DNA of 64,000 bases from Isochrysis galbana (GCA_018136815.1 CM030933.1:6177137-6241136), one strand, 5' to 3'; positions 9,037-18,239 are shown, numbered from the stretch's first letter. Notes: generated from the sequence alone by a model not told the origin. Numbers and translations: made by a program.

Positions 9037-10239
9037 ATGGGCACTTGCCAGTCAATGAGCGCGCCGGCCCGGCCGATGGGCGACGAGCAGACGGGGTCAG
9101 GGAACAGCATGCCTGCCTTGATAACCGCGCATGCCGTGAGGCCCGCCTCGTCGGGTGCTGCCAGCCGGGCACGGGTACAGAATACACGGCAAAGTAAGAG
9201 GGAGATGGATAAAGCTTTCCAGGCGTCGATCGACGACGCCGAGAAACATGAGGCTATTTTGCTGTCGGAGGCGCTTGCGCTCTCCGAGGTTGAGAATACA
9301 CCCGTGACAGATGAGTGTGATAGTTACCACTCTGTGCTTGACTCACGCGACACGAGGCCACCAAGTGCTCCGAGGACAAGTGCTTTCAACAGCACCGAGG
9401 GCTCATTGGGAGGAGCCCCAACAGCAGAGGAAGTAGAGGAAGCCAACCTGAACAGGGCCTTAGAGATCTCTCGGATCGACGAGGAAGAGCGGACAGCAAG
9501 ACTAGTTGAAGAGGATGAGGCTCGGTTAGCCTTGGGGATACATATCTCACGCTCGGAGATGGAGCGAACTGTGAACAATTTTTGGGTGTTGCTCAATCGT
9601 CCGACGCTGTGCAACCCGTTGCTCGATTTTTTTGACCAGCGATGCCAGGTCTTTGCTGCAGCAACTCGAATTCCAACGGCTGAGCAGCTCACCGTTTTCG
9701 AAGAATATGGGGAGATGTTCGATGCTTTGCTCGCAGTCGAGGAGTCTGCAGGTGACGTTGGTGATGGTGTTCATCCAACCTTTAGGATGGTTGCACAAAG
9801 TTGCGCCTTCATCATTGCTTCAGGAGATGGCCTCCTGAGTGCGGAGCAAGTCTCGAAGTTTAGGATCGTGCTTGCAGTGGAAAATTTTGGCGCCTTCAGG
9901 CATATCATGGAAGAGATGAACCGCGAGGTCGCTGGAGAGGCGACTGCCAAGAGCTTGAGACAATGCTTGGCAGGAGTCGCATTCATTCGTGGTTTGCGTA
10001 GGGGTATAAATACTGCGCACCAAAGCGCGCAATTGGAGCAGCTGCCCCCAGTCAAGTTTGGGTTGCCCGTCTACGAGTCACAGAAAGCGTTTGAGCATAT
10101 AACAATGGCTTCAATTTGTACCGAGGAGGAGGAGGTTGTTCTTAGGAAACATCGCGGCAAAGGCCTACTCGCTTCCGCTATTAGAGAGCAACAAGACCAA
10201 CTTTCCTCGACGGTGATTCCTCAGGGCATCGTGCTGTAG
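9037..10239 (+). CDS. Ubiquitin-interacting-motif (UIM) protein with an acylation-type N-terminus
   Basis: ATG at 9037 gives 400 residues, single exon. The N-terminus MGTCQS fits an N-myristoylation signal (Gly2, Ser6) with a Cys4 that could be palmitoylated, suggesting membrane attachment. Three UIM-like helices follow: ILLSEALALSEVE (about 74-86), EEANLNRALEISRIDEE (about 134-150), the best match to the consensus acidic-x-hydrophobic-x2-Ala-x3-Ser-x2-acidic, and EARLALGIHISRSE (about 161-174, Gly replacing Ala). The C-terminal 220 residues are helical and unrecognised. UIMs bind ubiquitin chains and are common in endosomal sorting, proteasome and deubiquitinase factors; which of these applies here is open. 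The frame is open upstream of the ATG, but the acylation motif supports this start. Confidence 0.8.
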   Translation: MGTCQSMSAPARPMGDEQTGSGNSMPALITAHAVRPASSGAASRARVQNTRQSKREMDKAFQASIDDAEKHEAILLSEALALSEVENTPVTDECDSYHSVLDSRDTRPPSAPRTSAFNSTEGSLGGAPTAEEVEEANLNRALEISRIDEEERTARLVEEDEARLALGIHISRSEMERTVNNFWVLLNRPTLCNPLLDFFDQRCQVFAAATRIPTAEQLTVFEEYGEMFDALLAVEESAGDVGDGVHPTFRMVAQSCAFIIASGDGLLSAEQVSKFRIVLAVENFGAFRHIMEEMNREVAGEATAKSLRQCLAGVAFIRGLRRGINTAHQSAQLEQLPPVKFGLPVYESQKAFEHITMASICTEEEEVVLRKHRGKGLLASAIREQQDQLSSTVIPQGIVL

Positions 10240-10359
10240 AGCTTGAGCTTGCTTCATCCACGTGCCTTGGAGCGTGCCTAATCGGTGTTCGCCGCTCGTA
10301 TTGTGAGGCTCGAGCGATGGAACGAACATCGGGGACATGACAGAGCCGCGCGTTCGACA

Positions 10360-10770
10360 TGGCACTAACGGCCGCGCCGCCCGCGCTAGGCATTTGTTGG
10401 GCCATCTACGCGCTGCTCATCGCAACTATGATGGTGCAATTCGGCGAAGAGCCGCTCGGCGCGCGTTGGGCCCATGGTTCGGCCTGAGCTGCGCGGCCAG
10501 CATCGGCTGGCTGGTGACCTTTGTGCGCAGGCCCGTTGACGACCAAGGGAGGCTGACACCCGGCGCGCAATGTCTGTCATCGGCGCTGCTCCTTGCGGCG
10601 CTCACGCGTGCGCTGCTGCCGCTGGCGCGGAGGCGCACCCTCGCCAGCGCGTCCTGTGCACGCGCTCGCTCGCACGGCGCTTTCGCTCTACGCAGGCTGC
10701 CTCGCGGTTGCCGCCACACTGGGTGTGCTGGTGGCGCTCAGGCAGGGATGCTGAACCACCTCCATGGAGG
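10360..10770 (+). pseudogene. Small multi-helix membrane protein, frame broken
   Basis: Three hydrophobic segments lie on the same strand in three different frames: MALTAAPPALGICWAIYALL from 10360, FGLSCAASIGWLVTF near 10480, plus SSALLLAALTRALLPLARR near 10580, and SLYAGCLAVAATLGVLVAL near 10690, ending in TGA at about 10750. Together they would form a protein of about 130 residues with 3-4 membrane helices. The frame changes occur without room for introns, so either bases are missing from the assembly or the gene is decayed. Family unknown. Confidence 0.4.
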
Positions 10771-11029
10771 GAGGCAGGATGAGTGGCTTGGGCGAGGATC
10801 GACGCAACGGCGAGGCAGACATGGCGGCCAAGGAGCGGCGAGTAGGGTCGGACTGTGCAGTTTAGGCTGTGAGCGCGAGCGAGGTAGGCAGTAAGTGTTG
10901 ATAGTAAAACATCTGATTGTTAGGCTAATGTTAGTACCTCTACTGCACTAATCTTATGATTGGTCGCCGGGGAGCGTAACTCAAGACGATACAATAAATA
11001 CATAACTGCGCGTTAGTACCACTACTCTT

Positions 11030-11610
11030 ACTTGCCCGGTACCATCACAACTAAGTTTATACTTAGACGCGATGGAGCGCGCCGCCGCGACTCCCCTCTC
11101 CTTCGGGCCCCTGTCGCATCCGCGATCGACCTTTTTGTTTTAGAAGTTGTTTGCGTTTCTATGTTCCCTCCTTGCAGGCTAGCCACTAGTCACCGTCGCA
11201 GGGTCCTACATTCGCCCATTCGCCCTCTTTGCCCTCGCCTCCTTTGTCGCCTCCCTTGTCGCCTGCTTGCCCCTCACCTGGCTTACCTCCTTGCGTGCTC
11301 CTCGCGTTTTTAGGCTAAGTCGCGCGTTCAGGTATCGCCGGTGCAAGGAACCGCCCCCATGTGTGACCCTGATTCCCCCTCAGGTGTTGGCCGTTGGATT
11401 ATATCGTGGCGCTATCTTACTTCGGTCTTCATCAACTCACTTAAGGGTTTTCGAAAGATTCCCTCCTTATTCCTGTGCGTAACTGTAACTGTCGCCCCCG
11501 TCGAATCGTCCGTCGCCCCGTCGCTGGCGCCCGCGGCGAGGTGCCCGAAGGAGAGAGGGGGCGCGTCGGCGCGCTCCATGGCGACCAAGTATAAACTTAG
11601 TTGAAATGCA
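11030..11610. mobile_element. Two LINE 5' ends facing each other
   Basis: At 11047-11100 (plus) and 11605-11560 (minus) the same 5' landmark occurs: AACTAAGTTTATACTT, then an ATG followed by codons for MERA(A/D)xPPLSFG. The two copies point towards each other, about 500 bp apart. The DNA between them includes a pyrimidine-rich stretch with partial similarity to 33120-33520. This could be two 5' fragments or one element with an inverted end. No long ORF. Confidence 0.55.
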
Positions 11611-11639
11611 AATGGCAAATGGCGGAGGCAAATGACCTG

Positions 11640-12910
11640 CTTACTTTTAATATTAATAGTAAATGTTAATTGTTGCAGTTGCAGTAGCAGTCACAGTGTG
11701 AGGTTCTGGTGCCGAAGGGTGACAATAAGGGCTCGCTCCAGCGGCTATCTCCCCGGGTGCCGGGGACTTAGCCGCTGCAGCGGCCGCGGAGGCCCGCCAT
11801 GCGCCGCTCCCCTTCCCCCCCCCCCTTCCCCCACTCCTCTCTGGCAGCCCAGCTTGCCACAGACCGGGGTGTACTCGCGCGGCCAACACCAAAGGTAAGC
11901 CCCCCCCACGCTGCCTGCCGCGATGTGCCCCTTCACGCTCGCCGCGCTCGCCTCCAGGTCGTTCTCGCACTCCCCCCCCTTCGCAGCGCGCAGACGAGCG
12001 CCAGAAGCCAGGTGCGAGCAGCGCGCGCGCAGCGCGAGCCCCCCGCCCGGCCTTGGCCTGGGTGTGCCATACCCAGCACCTGACCCCGCCCCAGCCTCCA
12101 CCCGCCTCGTAGCAAGCTTCCCTGGCTGAAAAGTTAGAGTTGGCGTCTCTCTCGGCAGGCGCGGCCGGTCAGCAGATCGGCTACAGGGCTCGAAGGGGTC
12201 GAATTGGGGGGGCAGTGCGCGTGTGTATTCGTAAGATATGTGTATGGACTGTCTGTGCGCCGCATGGCGACGCGCAGGCGCAGGCAGTCCATATGTCCAT
12301 ATGTGCGCGTCTAGAGCCTGATTTCTATAGTGTGTGTGGCATGTTTGAAAGGGCGCTGGGGGCACCATTCGTAACATAATTTAATGATATGTTTATGAGA
12401 AATAAATCTATCTATCGTAGAGTTGTCAAATCACTTGTCGGTGAACGACAGAGAACTTATGTTTCCCGAAAGTTTCCCGGTCGCTGCATTACACAGTTGT
12501 TTCGCCGGGCCCTCACCCTCTCTAATCCTCCCCCGAGAGAATTCTCCTCTCCCGCCTCGCCTCTCGCGGCTGTCTCCCCGGGTGCCGGGGACTTGTCTGC
12601 TTGAGCCCAGTTTTTTCTTATTGTCCCCCAGCGGGACTTTTTCTCACACTGTGAGCAGTAGCAGTGTAGCAGTAGCGCGGCACTAATGCTCATTTGTCAT
12701 TTGTCTTAGCGTCGTAGTACATCTTGTTAGCTAGCATCCCTAGTCACGTACACCGGGCGAGCCATGCCCAAACTGCGCAGACCCCCATCTCGGGGTTGGG
12801 GCTCCGATACCGATGCCGACATGCCGTCGAAGGGTGAAGGGCGAAGGGCGACGGTCCCTCAGCACTAAGGTTATACGCACATAACAAGAAAACTCCGACT
12901 GAGACAGAGC
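11640..12910. other. GC-rich intergenic region with paired short repeats
   Basis: The segment CTCCCCGGGTGCCGGGGACTT occurs at about 11750 and again at about 12574 in the same orientation. It can fold into a small hairpin. Near both copies lies a GCAGTAGCAGT/CACAGTGTGAG block, in opposite orientation at the second site. Open frames between 11745 and 12377 exist on both strands but follow from GC richness. A Cys-containing stretch on minus (REYTPVCGKLGC) hints at a Kazal-like motif but lacks the other cysteines. Confidence 0.4.
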
Positions 12911-12914
12911 CGCC

Positions 12915-13637
12915 ATGGCGACACCTGCCACCTTGCTCGCGCCCCTGCTGAGCACGTTGCTACTTTACCACTCGGTCAGGCCGGCCGCGTGGGGCTCGAG
13001 ACCTGCGCGTTCAGGCTCGCTCTCTGCATCCTCCGTGCGCATACGCACAACCTCACCGCTTAAAGACGAGGAGGCGCAGTTGGCCCGCTCTAGCGGTGGT
13101 TCAATGGCTGCGACATATGGCGAGTTGACGGCAGACGGCTTCCATGTGCTCGCACACCATTTATGCCTGGGCGGTGGAGATAAATTTATTGATCTTGGCT
13201 CGGGCGAAGGCGCTATTGTGGTTCAGGCAGCTGCCGACTATCAGGTCTCAGCTGCCGGCATTGAACTCGTCCGATCGAGGCATGAGAAGGCTGTTCAGGC
13301 GCTCGATAGCGCCTCTGCGGACGTGGCGTCGAGATGCTCGCTAGTCTGCGGAGATGCAGCTGGCGAGGATGCTGCTGTATTATTAAAGGAGGCGACCGTT
13401 GTGTGGTGCTCGAACTTGTGTTTTGATGAAGAACTACAACAACGGATTGCCGATCGAATATGTGAAGCGCCTCGTGTCCGTGCTGTGGCTTGCCTGTATC
13501 CGTTTCCCCATGGCTTGGGCGAACTAGTGCAGCAGCAGATACCCATATTTTGCAGGATGAGCTGGAGTGGGCGTGTGCAATCCTCAGGCGACCCGTTCTT
13601 GCTCGGCTTCCCGTGCACAGTCTACTTGAGATGCTAG
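12915..13637 (+). CDS. DOT1-like SAM-dependent methyltransferase with N-terminal leader
   Basis: ATG at 12915, 240 residues, single exon. Residues 1-20 are hydrophobic (LLAPLLSTLLLYHS) and followed by a basic, Ser-rich stretch, which looks like a signal or plastid/organelle presequence. The catalytic fold begins at about 62 with GGSMAATYGEL. Motif I is FIDLGSGEGAIVV (91-103), and SAAGIELVRSRHEKA fits the acidic loop and following helix. VVWCSNLCFDEELQQRI (162-178) matches the DOT1-family loop 'NN-x-x-F-x-x-x-L' with Ser-Asn for Asn-Asn. True DOT1 methylates histone H3 K79 in the nucleus. The leader and short length instead suggest a related protein-lysine methyltransferase outside the nucleus. 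Substrate unknown. Confidence 0.8.
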   Translation: MATPATLLAPLLSTLLLYHSVRPAAWGSRPARSGSLSASSVRIRTTSPLKDEEAQLARSSGGSMAATYGELTADGFHVLAHHLCLGGGDKFIDLGSGEGAIVVQAAADYQVSAAGIELVRSRHEKAVQALDSASADVASRCSLVCGDAAGEDAAVLLKEATVVWCSNLCFDEELQQRIADRICEAPRVRAVACLYPFPHGLGELVQQQIPIFCRMSWSGRVQSSGDPFLLGFPCTVYLRC

Positions 13638-13639
13638 AG

Positions 13640-14600
13640 ACAATATTTTCATAGTAGTAGTGCATATGGTTTGTCTAACAAAAAAATCTTTTCAAAATTA
13701 CCGCTACTTGCACGGCGCGAGGCAGGTTTCTGGTGCTACTCCCTACTACCCAACCGTACCTACCATCAACCCGCTTCCCCTCCCCCAGGTCCCTTGAAGC
13801 TGAATCTCTGGGTTCGGGGAGGTCGTGCGTCGTGCGCGCTGCGCGCTGCTTCGACCAGGGGCTGGAGAGAGGGGGTAAGAGCTTGTGCTAATGTCGTTCA
13901 GGCACTGCCTTGCCCTGTTGGCGGCCAGAGCCCGAGCAAGGTTTTGGCGTGTGAATATTGGATTCAAACTGCCGCTAAGAGATGTGAGATGTTTCTCGTA
14001 GGTCCAGTCCCCAAGTCCCCAATCCGGATTGCCAATCAATCCCCTCGTCGCTCGTCGCCGCCTGCGATAGGTCTTCTGAGATCTCTAAGTTGAAGTCCTT
14101 ATCCTTATCTACCGAGTCGGAGTCGAGTACAATGGGCTTATCATTTTTCTAAAGTCCTTCTAAGGTGTGAATTGCAACTATCAGTAAACTGATAGGTGCA
14201 CCTGGGTGATTGCAACTCATCACACGCGTGTCCCGTGAGAAACTTTATATTCTATTGCCTGTTTACTGTTTACGTAATTATGTGCCTTGGGTACCACAGG
14301 AGCACCGTATAGAAAAAGTTGCTATGCGCACGCAAGGCGGCTGCACGCCGTGCGCATGTGATTGCAACTCATCACACGCACACGCACGGCGTGCACGTGT
14401 GCACGTGACGGCGTGCGTCTGCGGAAAACTTCGATGCGCATCTGACGAAACCCCGGCGCCATAAGTGAAAAGTTGTTGCTATGCGCACGCACGGCGTTCC
14501 CGCGGGGGACCCGATGCACATCGCGCTGTGCCAGCCGCGTGCCGCGTGCATGCATCTGGCGAAATTCTCGCTAGTCTACATCTGACGAAATCTCGACCCT
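13640..14600. other. Intergenic region with palindrome-rich cluster
   Basis: No gene recognised. Between about 14210 and 14590 several blocks recur: GATTGCAACTCATCACACGC twice (14208, 14359), AAAGTTG(TTG)CTATGCGCACGCA twice (14316, 14469), and a (T)CTGGCGAAAT/ATCTGACGAAA pair. A near-palindrome GGCGTGCACGTGTGCACGTGACGGCGTGC sits at about 14387-14415. Confidence 0.5.
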
Positions 14601-14606
14601 AGCTGG

Positions 14607-14705
14607 GAAACACGTTTTCACCGTGTTTCTACCAAGGTCAAACACAGCCGTGTTTTGCCGTGTTTCAAACCCCCTCCGTTTTTCTTCCGTGTTTGTGCGG
14701 TGGCT
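14607..14705. repeat. Dispersed repeat, second copy at 36260-36350
   Basis: CACCGTGTTTCTAC, CAAACACAGCCGTGTTT and CCGTGTTTCAAACC recur in the same order and orientation at about 36262-36340. Both copies are rich in the self-complementary word AACACGG/CCGTGTT. Function unknown. Confidence 0.8.
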
Positions 14706-14850
14706 TACGGGCAACGGATGCGGCGCCGCGGCGCCGCGGCGTGTCAGAGCAAGGCTGAGGGGCGCTGGGGCGTCACACAGGACAAAAAAACACAATCGTC
14801 TTCCATCCTTTAATTTCGTTACACGCCAGTAGCTGGCAGTTGACCTGTCC

Positions 14851-15009
14851 ATGTCAGACTCCGATGACTGCCCAATATGTTACATGCCGTTGTCGGATTC
14901 GGAAACGTTTGTGACACCGTGCAATCACACTTTTCACAAAGCTTGCCTTGAAGAGTGGGCATCCCGCCCGAATGGCAACGCTTGCCCGTACTGCCTCGAC
15001 AGGTGCTGA
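14851..15009 (+). CDS. Small RING-H2 finger protein
   Basis: ATG at 14851 to TGA at 15007-15009 gives 52 residues. Cys/His ligands read CPIC (7-10), then CNHTFHKAC (24-32), then CPYC (45-48), the C3-H2-C3 order of a RING-H2 zinc finger, the E2-binding core of many E3 ubiquitin ligases. At this length it is a bare RING, so it may be a last exon of a larger gene, a regulator that binds E2s, or a gene carried by a mobile element. It sits between a dispersed repeat (14607-14705) and the left end of an AT-richer island (15010 on). I found no clear acceptor upstream. Confidence 0.65.
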   Translation: MSDSDDCPICYMPLSDSETFVTPCNHTFHKACLEEWASRPNGNACPYCLDRC

Positions 15010-15039
15010 GAGGGTGCAACGCGAGGTTCCTTTTTTTTG

Positions 15040-15234
15040 TCACGCCCCTCCCGGCTTTTTAGGTATATAATTCCTACTGACCCCTAACTTCGCCCCTAAC
15101 TCGGAACACGGGGACCCACCGAAGAGACTCATCAAGGGGACGACGTCGTAGGGACCATCGTCGAATAAGCTATTACGGGCGTAGACCCACATCTTACAGT
15201 ATGCAAAGTAATTTTTTTCTTGAGATTGTGTCAT
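15040..15234 (-). CDS. Small ORF in the left end of the island
   Basis: On minus, an ATG at 15234 opens 64 codons (MTQSQEKNYFAY..., ending GVSRNYIPKKPGGA). Part of it is kept in the rearranged copy at 30.9 kb (ITQSQKNYFAY), where the frame then breaks. The 5' end faces the membrane-protein ORF, so the two would be divergently transcribed. No family recognised; it may be no more than end sequence of the element. Confidence 0.25.
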   Translation of the reverse strand: MTQSQEKNYFAYCKMWVYARNSLFDDGPYDVVPLMSLFGGSPCSELGAKLGVSRNYIPKKPGGA

Positions 15235-15318
15235 TGACGGGGGCGCCCTCCTAACTCGGACACGCTTCCCCGAGCGAGCGTGAATAACTTTTTTCTTGCA
15301 TAACAATAAGGGCACGTC

Positions 15319-15543
15319 ATGTTGGTATACATACACTATAAGCGTGGTGAATATGAGGTGGAGGAGCTCAAGAAATTAATAGCTCCCATTATTGTCTGGC
15401 CCATCTTCTTCATTATCGTGCCATCAATCTTACTTGCATACTTTGCGATGGATGTTAAAGGAATCGGAGTTGGAGCTGGAGTGGGAGTCGCACTGACCCT
15501 GCTGCTTTACTATCTATTGTGGAAACTTAAGGTGTGGCGGTAA
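15319..15543 (+). CDS. Two-helix membrane protein of the AT-richer island
   Basis: ATG at 15319, 74 residues, stop at 15541-15543. It starts MLVYIHYKRGEYEVEELKK. Two hydrophobic segments follow: APIIVWPIFFIIVPSILLAY (about 22-41) and GIGVGAGVGVALTLLLYYLL (about 48-67), with a basic end (WKLKVWR). Lys/Ile codons are much more A/T-rich than in neighbouring genes. The downstream ORF overlaps its end in another frame. Unknown family. Confidence 0.5.
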   Translation: MLVYIHYKRGEYEVEELKKLIAPIIVWPIFFIIVPSILLAYFAMDVKGIGVGAGVGVALTLLLYYLLWKLKVWR

Positions 15544-15665
15544 CAAAACTTCTGAATAATCCCCTTCATCCTCTCACCGGGCGACCACCTGCTTCTCCTC
15601 CCACCGGGCAACCTCCTCCTCCGTCCCCCTCCCCCTCTTCGCCCTCGCCGCCGCCGCCCTCGCCT

Positions 15666-16486
15666 ATGAAGGAGGCATTTGCAAAATTCAAGGGAACCCA
15701 AGAACAGTTGGACCGATTGCTAGAAGAATCGAAAGCTCACAAAGGGAACCCCAAACCGGGCGAAACAGCTCAGTGGCTGTCGTACTACAGCATTTATTTA
15801 CCTCGGGATTTTAATCAACGTCTTGAAATACCTGCAGGAACTTGCCGAAGTGAGATCGGAAGAGCTAAAACGTGAGTTAAACCTAACTAAACGAACGCAA
15901 GAGTACCAAACCCATGGGTTAGCCCGACAGACTAGATCTTATGCGAAAATGGCGGCTGAGTTCAAAAAACGAGTGGATTCTTACACAACTATGGTAAGTA
16001 CCCTTGAGGAATTGGCCAAGAAAACAGCCGAACCATTTTCGTTTAATTAAGGACGCTGTCTCAAGCATTCTCGATGAGGAATGGACAGCTTTGTCTATAG
16101 CTCTGGAAGGTATTGAAACATTGGACTTGGATACGATGAGGGGTCCCGTAACCCATATCGAGAACTACGTACTTACCAAACCTGAAGTTAGCAAACACTT
16201 AAGAGAAAAGCTGCGAGAATTCCAGGAAAGATACGACAAAGTCTTAGAAGATTACTGCCCGGTATTCAATAAAAAGAAGCTGCTATCACTACGTAGCAAG
16301 AACACAAAACATAGGCTATACGAACTGCAACGGAAGCTAGAATTGTTCATTGAGATCGCCAGTGAGTACTCTCAAGAATGTGCCGGCAAATTGATTCGTG
16401 ACATTCATAATCTAAACAAAGAATATCATCACGTAGTCGAGGAAGCTTACGATGTAATACGGAGTAAACAGGGAAACACCTCTTGA
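15666..16486 (+). pseudogene. Coiled-coil protein, broken by two frame changes
   Basis: One long Lys/Glu/Leu-rich coiled coil reads through three frames in succession: MKEAFAKFKGTQEQLDRL from 15666 (preceded by a Pro/Ser-rich linker open from 15534), VLKYLQELAEVRSEELKREL from about 15820, and LIKDAVSSILDEEWTALSI from about 16045 to a stop at 16484-16486. Each junction moves frame with no sensible intron. Charge pattern and amino-acid style are continuous across the breaks. So this is either a decayed gene or one with assembly indels. I do not recognise the family. Confidence 0.5.
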
Positions 16487-16569
16487 AGGGCGTGTCTCCG
16501 CGAACGAGCGGACGAGGGGCCCGGATTCTCTCCCACGTTCAGGGCTTGTCTGAACGCGCGAGGGGGACC

Positions 16570-16615
16570 CGCATATTTTGGAAACGAGGGGTACCAAATG
16601 AAGGCAAACGACCTT
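16570..16615 (-). repeat. Short dispersed repeat (also at 30283 and 44655)
   Basis: Read on minus: TTTGCCTTCATTTGGTACCCCTCGTTTCC. The same block starts at about 30285 and 44658 on plus, where it continues into AATACGCGATGCGCCGG and CGTCTAGTATTTAAGCAAAG. Here it directly follows the end of the coiled-coil ORF. In the 44.7-kb copy it directly precedes another AT-rich ORF. Confidence 0.75.
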
Positions 16616-17381
16616 ACGTCACGTCCTACCACGTTCTCCCTTTTACAGGAGTTTTGCTCGGGCAGTTGCGCTGGGTCAGGCGCTGACGCGACGCTAATCA
16701 TCCACTTCCGGTCGACTTAGCGCTACGAACGTGAACGGGAACGAGTACGACTCGAAGGCAGATCAGGAGGAGTACGACTTGTCTCTTGAATTCGACGTGG
16801 AATAACTTGATTGGATTGGGAACTTGAACTTGGACTTGAAGAGGAGTTTGAATTGGAGAGAGCTTGAGGTTGAACCGGACGGCTCCTCCGATTTCTGGCC
16901 AATTTGCGCGTTTTCTGGTTACGCATCGCTGTGGGGGCTACCGTGGGGGGTCTAGGGCCCAAAGGGAAAGGGCACCGGATATGTGCTAGTTACACCTATC
17001 CGGTCACCATATCCAAAGATCTCGTAATGAATCCTCAATCTTGACTTGGTCAATTTTCACCCTTAGAAGTTAAGATAGCTGTTTGACCGCCCTATTTGAG
17101 GCCGTATTTGCAGGCCCCAACCTCAACACCGTATTTCCCAGCTAGGGGCACCCTTCGTTTGCGTAACTTGGCGCTCTCTTTCCGTATTTCGTCGCATGAT
17201 GCGCGGTTGCGACCTCATTCTTCGCCGCGCGGGAGGGGTTTGTTTATCCCCGGAAGAAGGACAGTCCCATCGCGGCGGCAACCTAAAAATAGTAATATGT
17301 ACTTTAGAGACATGCACATTTGTACCCTTACGCTCCTCGGTCGGTCGGTCGCGCTCTCCTCTACCCCACTCTAGCCGCTCC

Positions 17382-17974
17382 ATGCCCCGCGTTCTGTGCC
17401 GGTTCGTCCTGCTGATGCTGCCGCCGATGGCCGCCCCCTTTCGCATCTTTGACAGGGCGAGCGTGCTTCGCGGTGTCAGCGTCGGGTTGTTGACCTCACA
17501 GTGGGCGGCTACTGTCAGCGCCGCTGAGCGTGGGCCAGCGGCGGTGCAGCTGCTCGAGGCGCGCAAGCAGCTCGAGCCCTGTGAAGCTTTGATCAGCGAG
17601 GGCAGCTGGGACGGCGTGCGCACGGCGATCAAGACGGCACCCCTGGCCAAGGTGAAGGCGATCGTCACCAGCTACATCGATGAGCTCGACGACGAAGGCG
17701 CGGACGACCTGGTGGTGGTGCGTGAGGATCTGGTCCAGGTAAGTGCACGGCCACTTGGTTCGCTAGCCCTCGTGCTCCCGGGTGACGTTGATTGCCTCCA
17801 TGCTCGCAGTCGCTTCAAATGCTGGACATGGCCGTCTACAACAATAACTTTATTGGCGAGCACAATGCGCCCGGAAAGAAGGGCTCTGGAGTGAAAACCG
17901 ATTTTGAGACGCCTCGCAAGCACCTGCGCGAGGCTATAGCAGCGTTGGATGAGATCCTCAATTTTGGTACGTAA
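17382..17974 (+). CDS. PsbQ/Psb31-like thylakoid-lumen protein, spliced
   Basis: Exon 1 is 17382-17738 (ATG to DDLVVVREDLVQ). An intron 17739-17809 (71 bp, CAG|GTAAGT to CTCGCAG|T) joins in phase 0 to exon 2, 17810-17974 (SLQMLDMAVYNNNFIGE..., ending LDEILNFGT). About 173 residues. The start has a hydrophobic signal (MPRVLCRFVLLMLPPMAAP), a short basic linker with Phe, then a second hydrophobic segment (VLRGVSVGLLTSQWAATVSA) ending in Ala-x-Ala before a cleavage-like site: the tripartite layout for lumen proteins of secondary plastids. The mature part is four-helical and charged, like PsbQ-related extrinsic proteins of photosystem II. The last exon ends at TAA right after a GTACGT, so one more intron cannot be excluded. 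Confidence 0.75.
17739..17809 (+). other. Intron of the lumen-protein gene
   Basis: 71 bp, GT-AG, phase 0: donor CAG|GTAAGT, acceptor TGCTCGCAG. Removing it gives one continuous helical protein. Confidence 0.85.
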
Positions 17975-18239
17975 CGGCATGAATGAACGACATGAAGGGC
18001 CGACGAATGTCATCGAGTTCAGCTTGTATGGAGCTCAGATTCCCGGCTCTTCCGGCGCATAGAGCTAGCCATTCTGACACGTACATTAGGGCGGGCATAC
18101 ATAAAAAAATACAACTACAACTGCATTTTGACCGTAAGGGGGGGTGAGGAGGAGGCTAGGCTCCACCGGGGGGGTGGGGGGCAGATGTTGCCCTCTTGCG
18201 ATTAGAAAATTGATGCGCGGCGCCCCCCCATCCCCCTTG

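Larger units (their letters stand above)
15012..17092. mobile_element. AT-richer island with repeated ends, type unknown
   Basis: The left 245 bp (15012-15255) occur in inverted orientation, with an internal deletion, at about 30905-31075. The right 220 bp (16873-17092) occur in direct orientation at about 31086-31305. The middle is lower in GC than the surroundings and carries a two-helix membrane-protein ORF and a coiled-coil ORF with frame breaks. Host genes nearby differ in base composition, and the end sequences are multi-copy, so this is an inserted unit. I recognise no transposase, integrase, polymerase or capsid gene. It could be a non-autonomous transposon or a viral fragment. Confidence 0.55.

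Noticed and set aside
11745..12377. 210-residue minus-strand ORF with a Kazal-like string (REYTPVCGKLGC)
   Set aside because: Only part of a Kazal pattern is present, with most Cys missing; the frame is open because of extreme GC content, and the plus strand is open as well.
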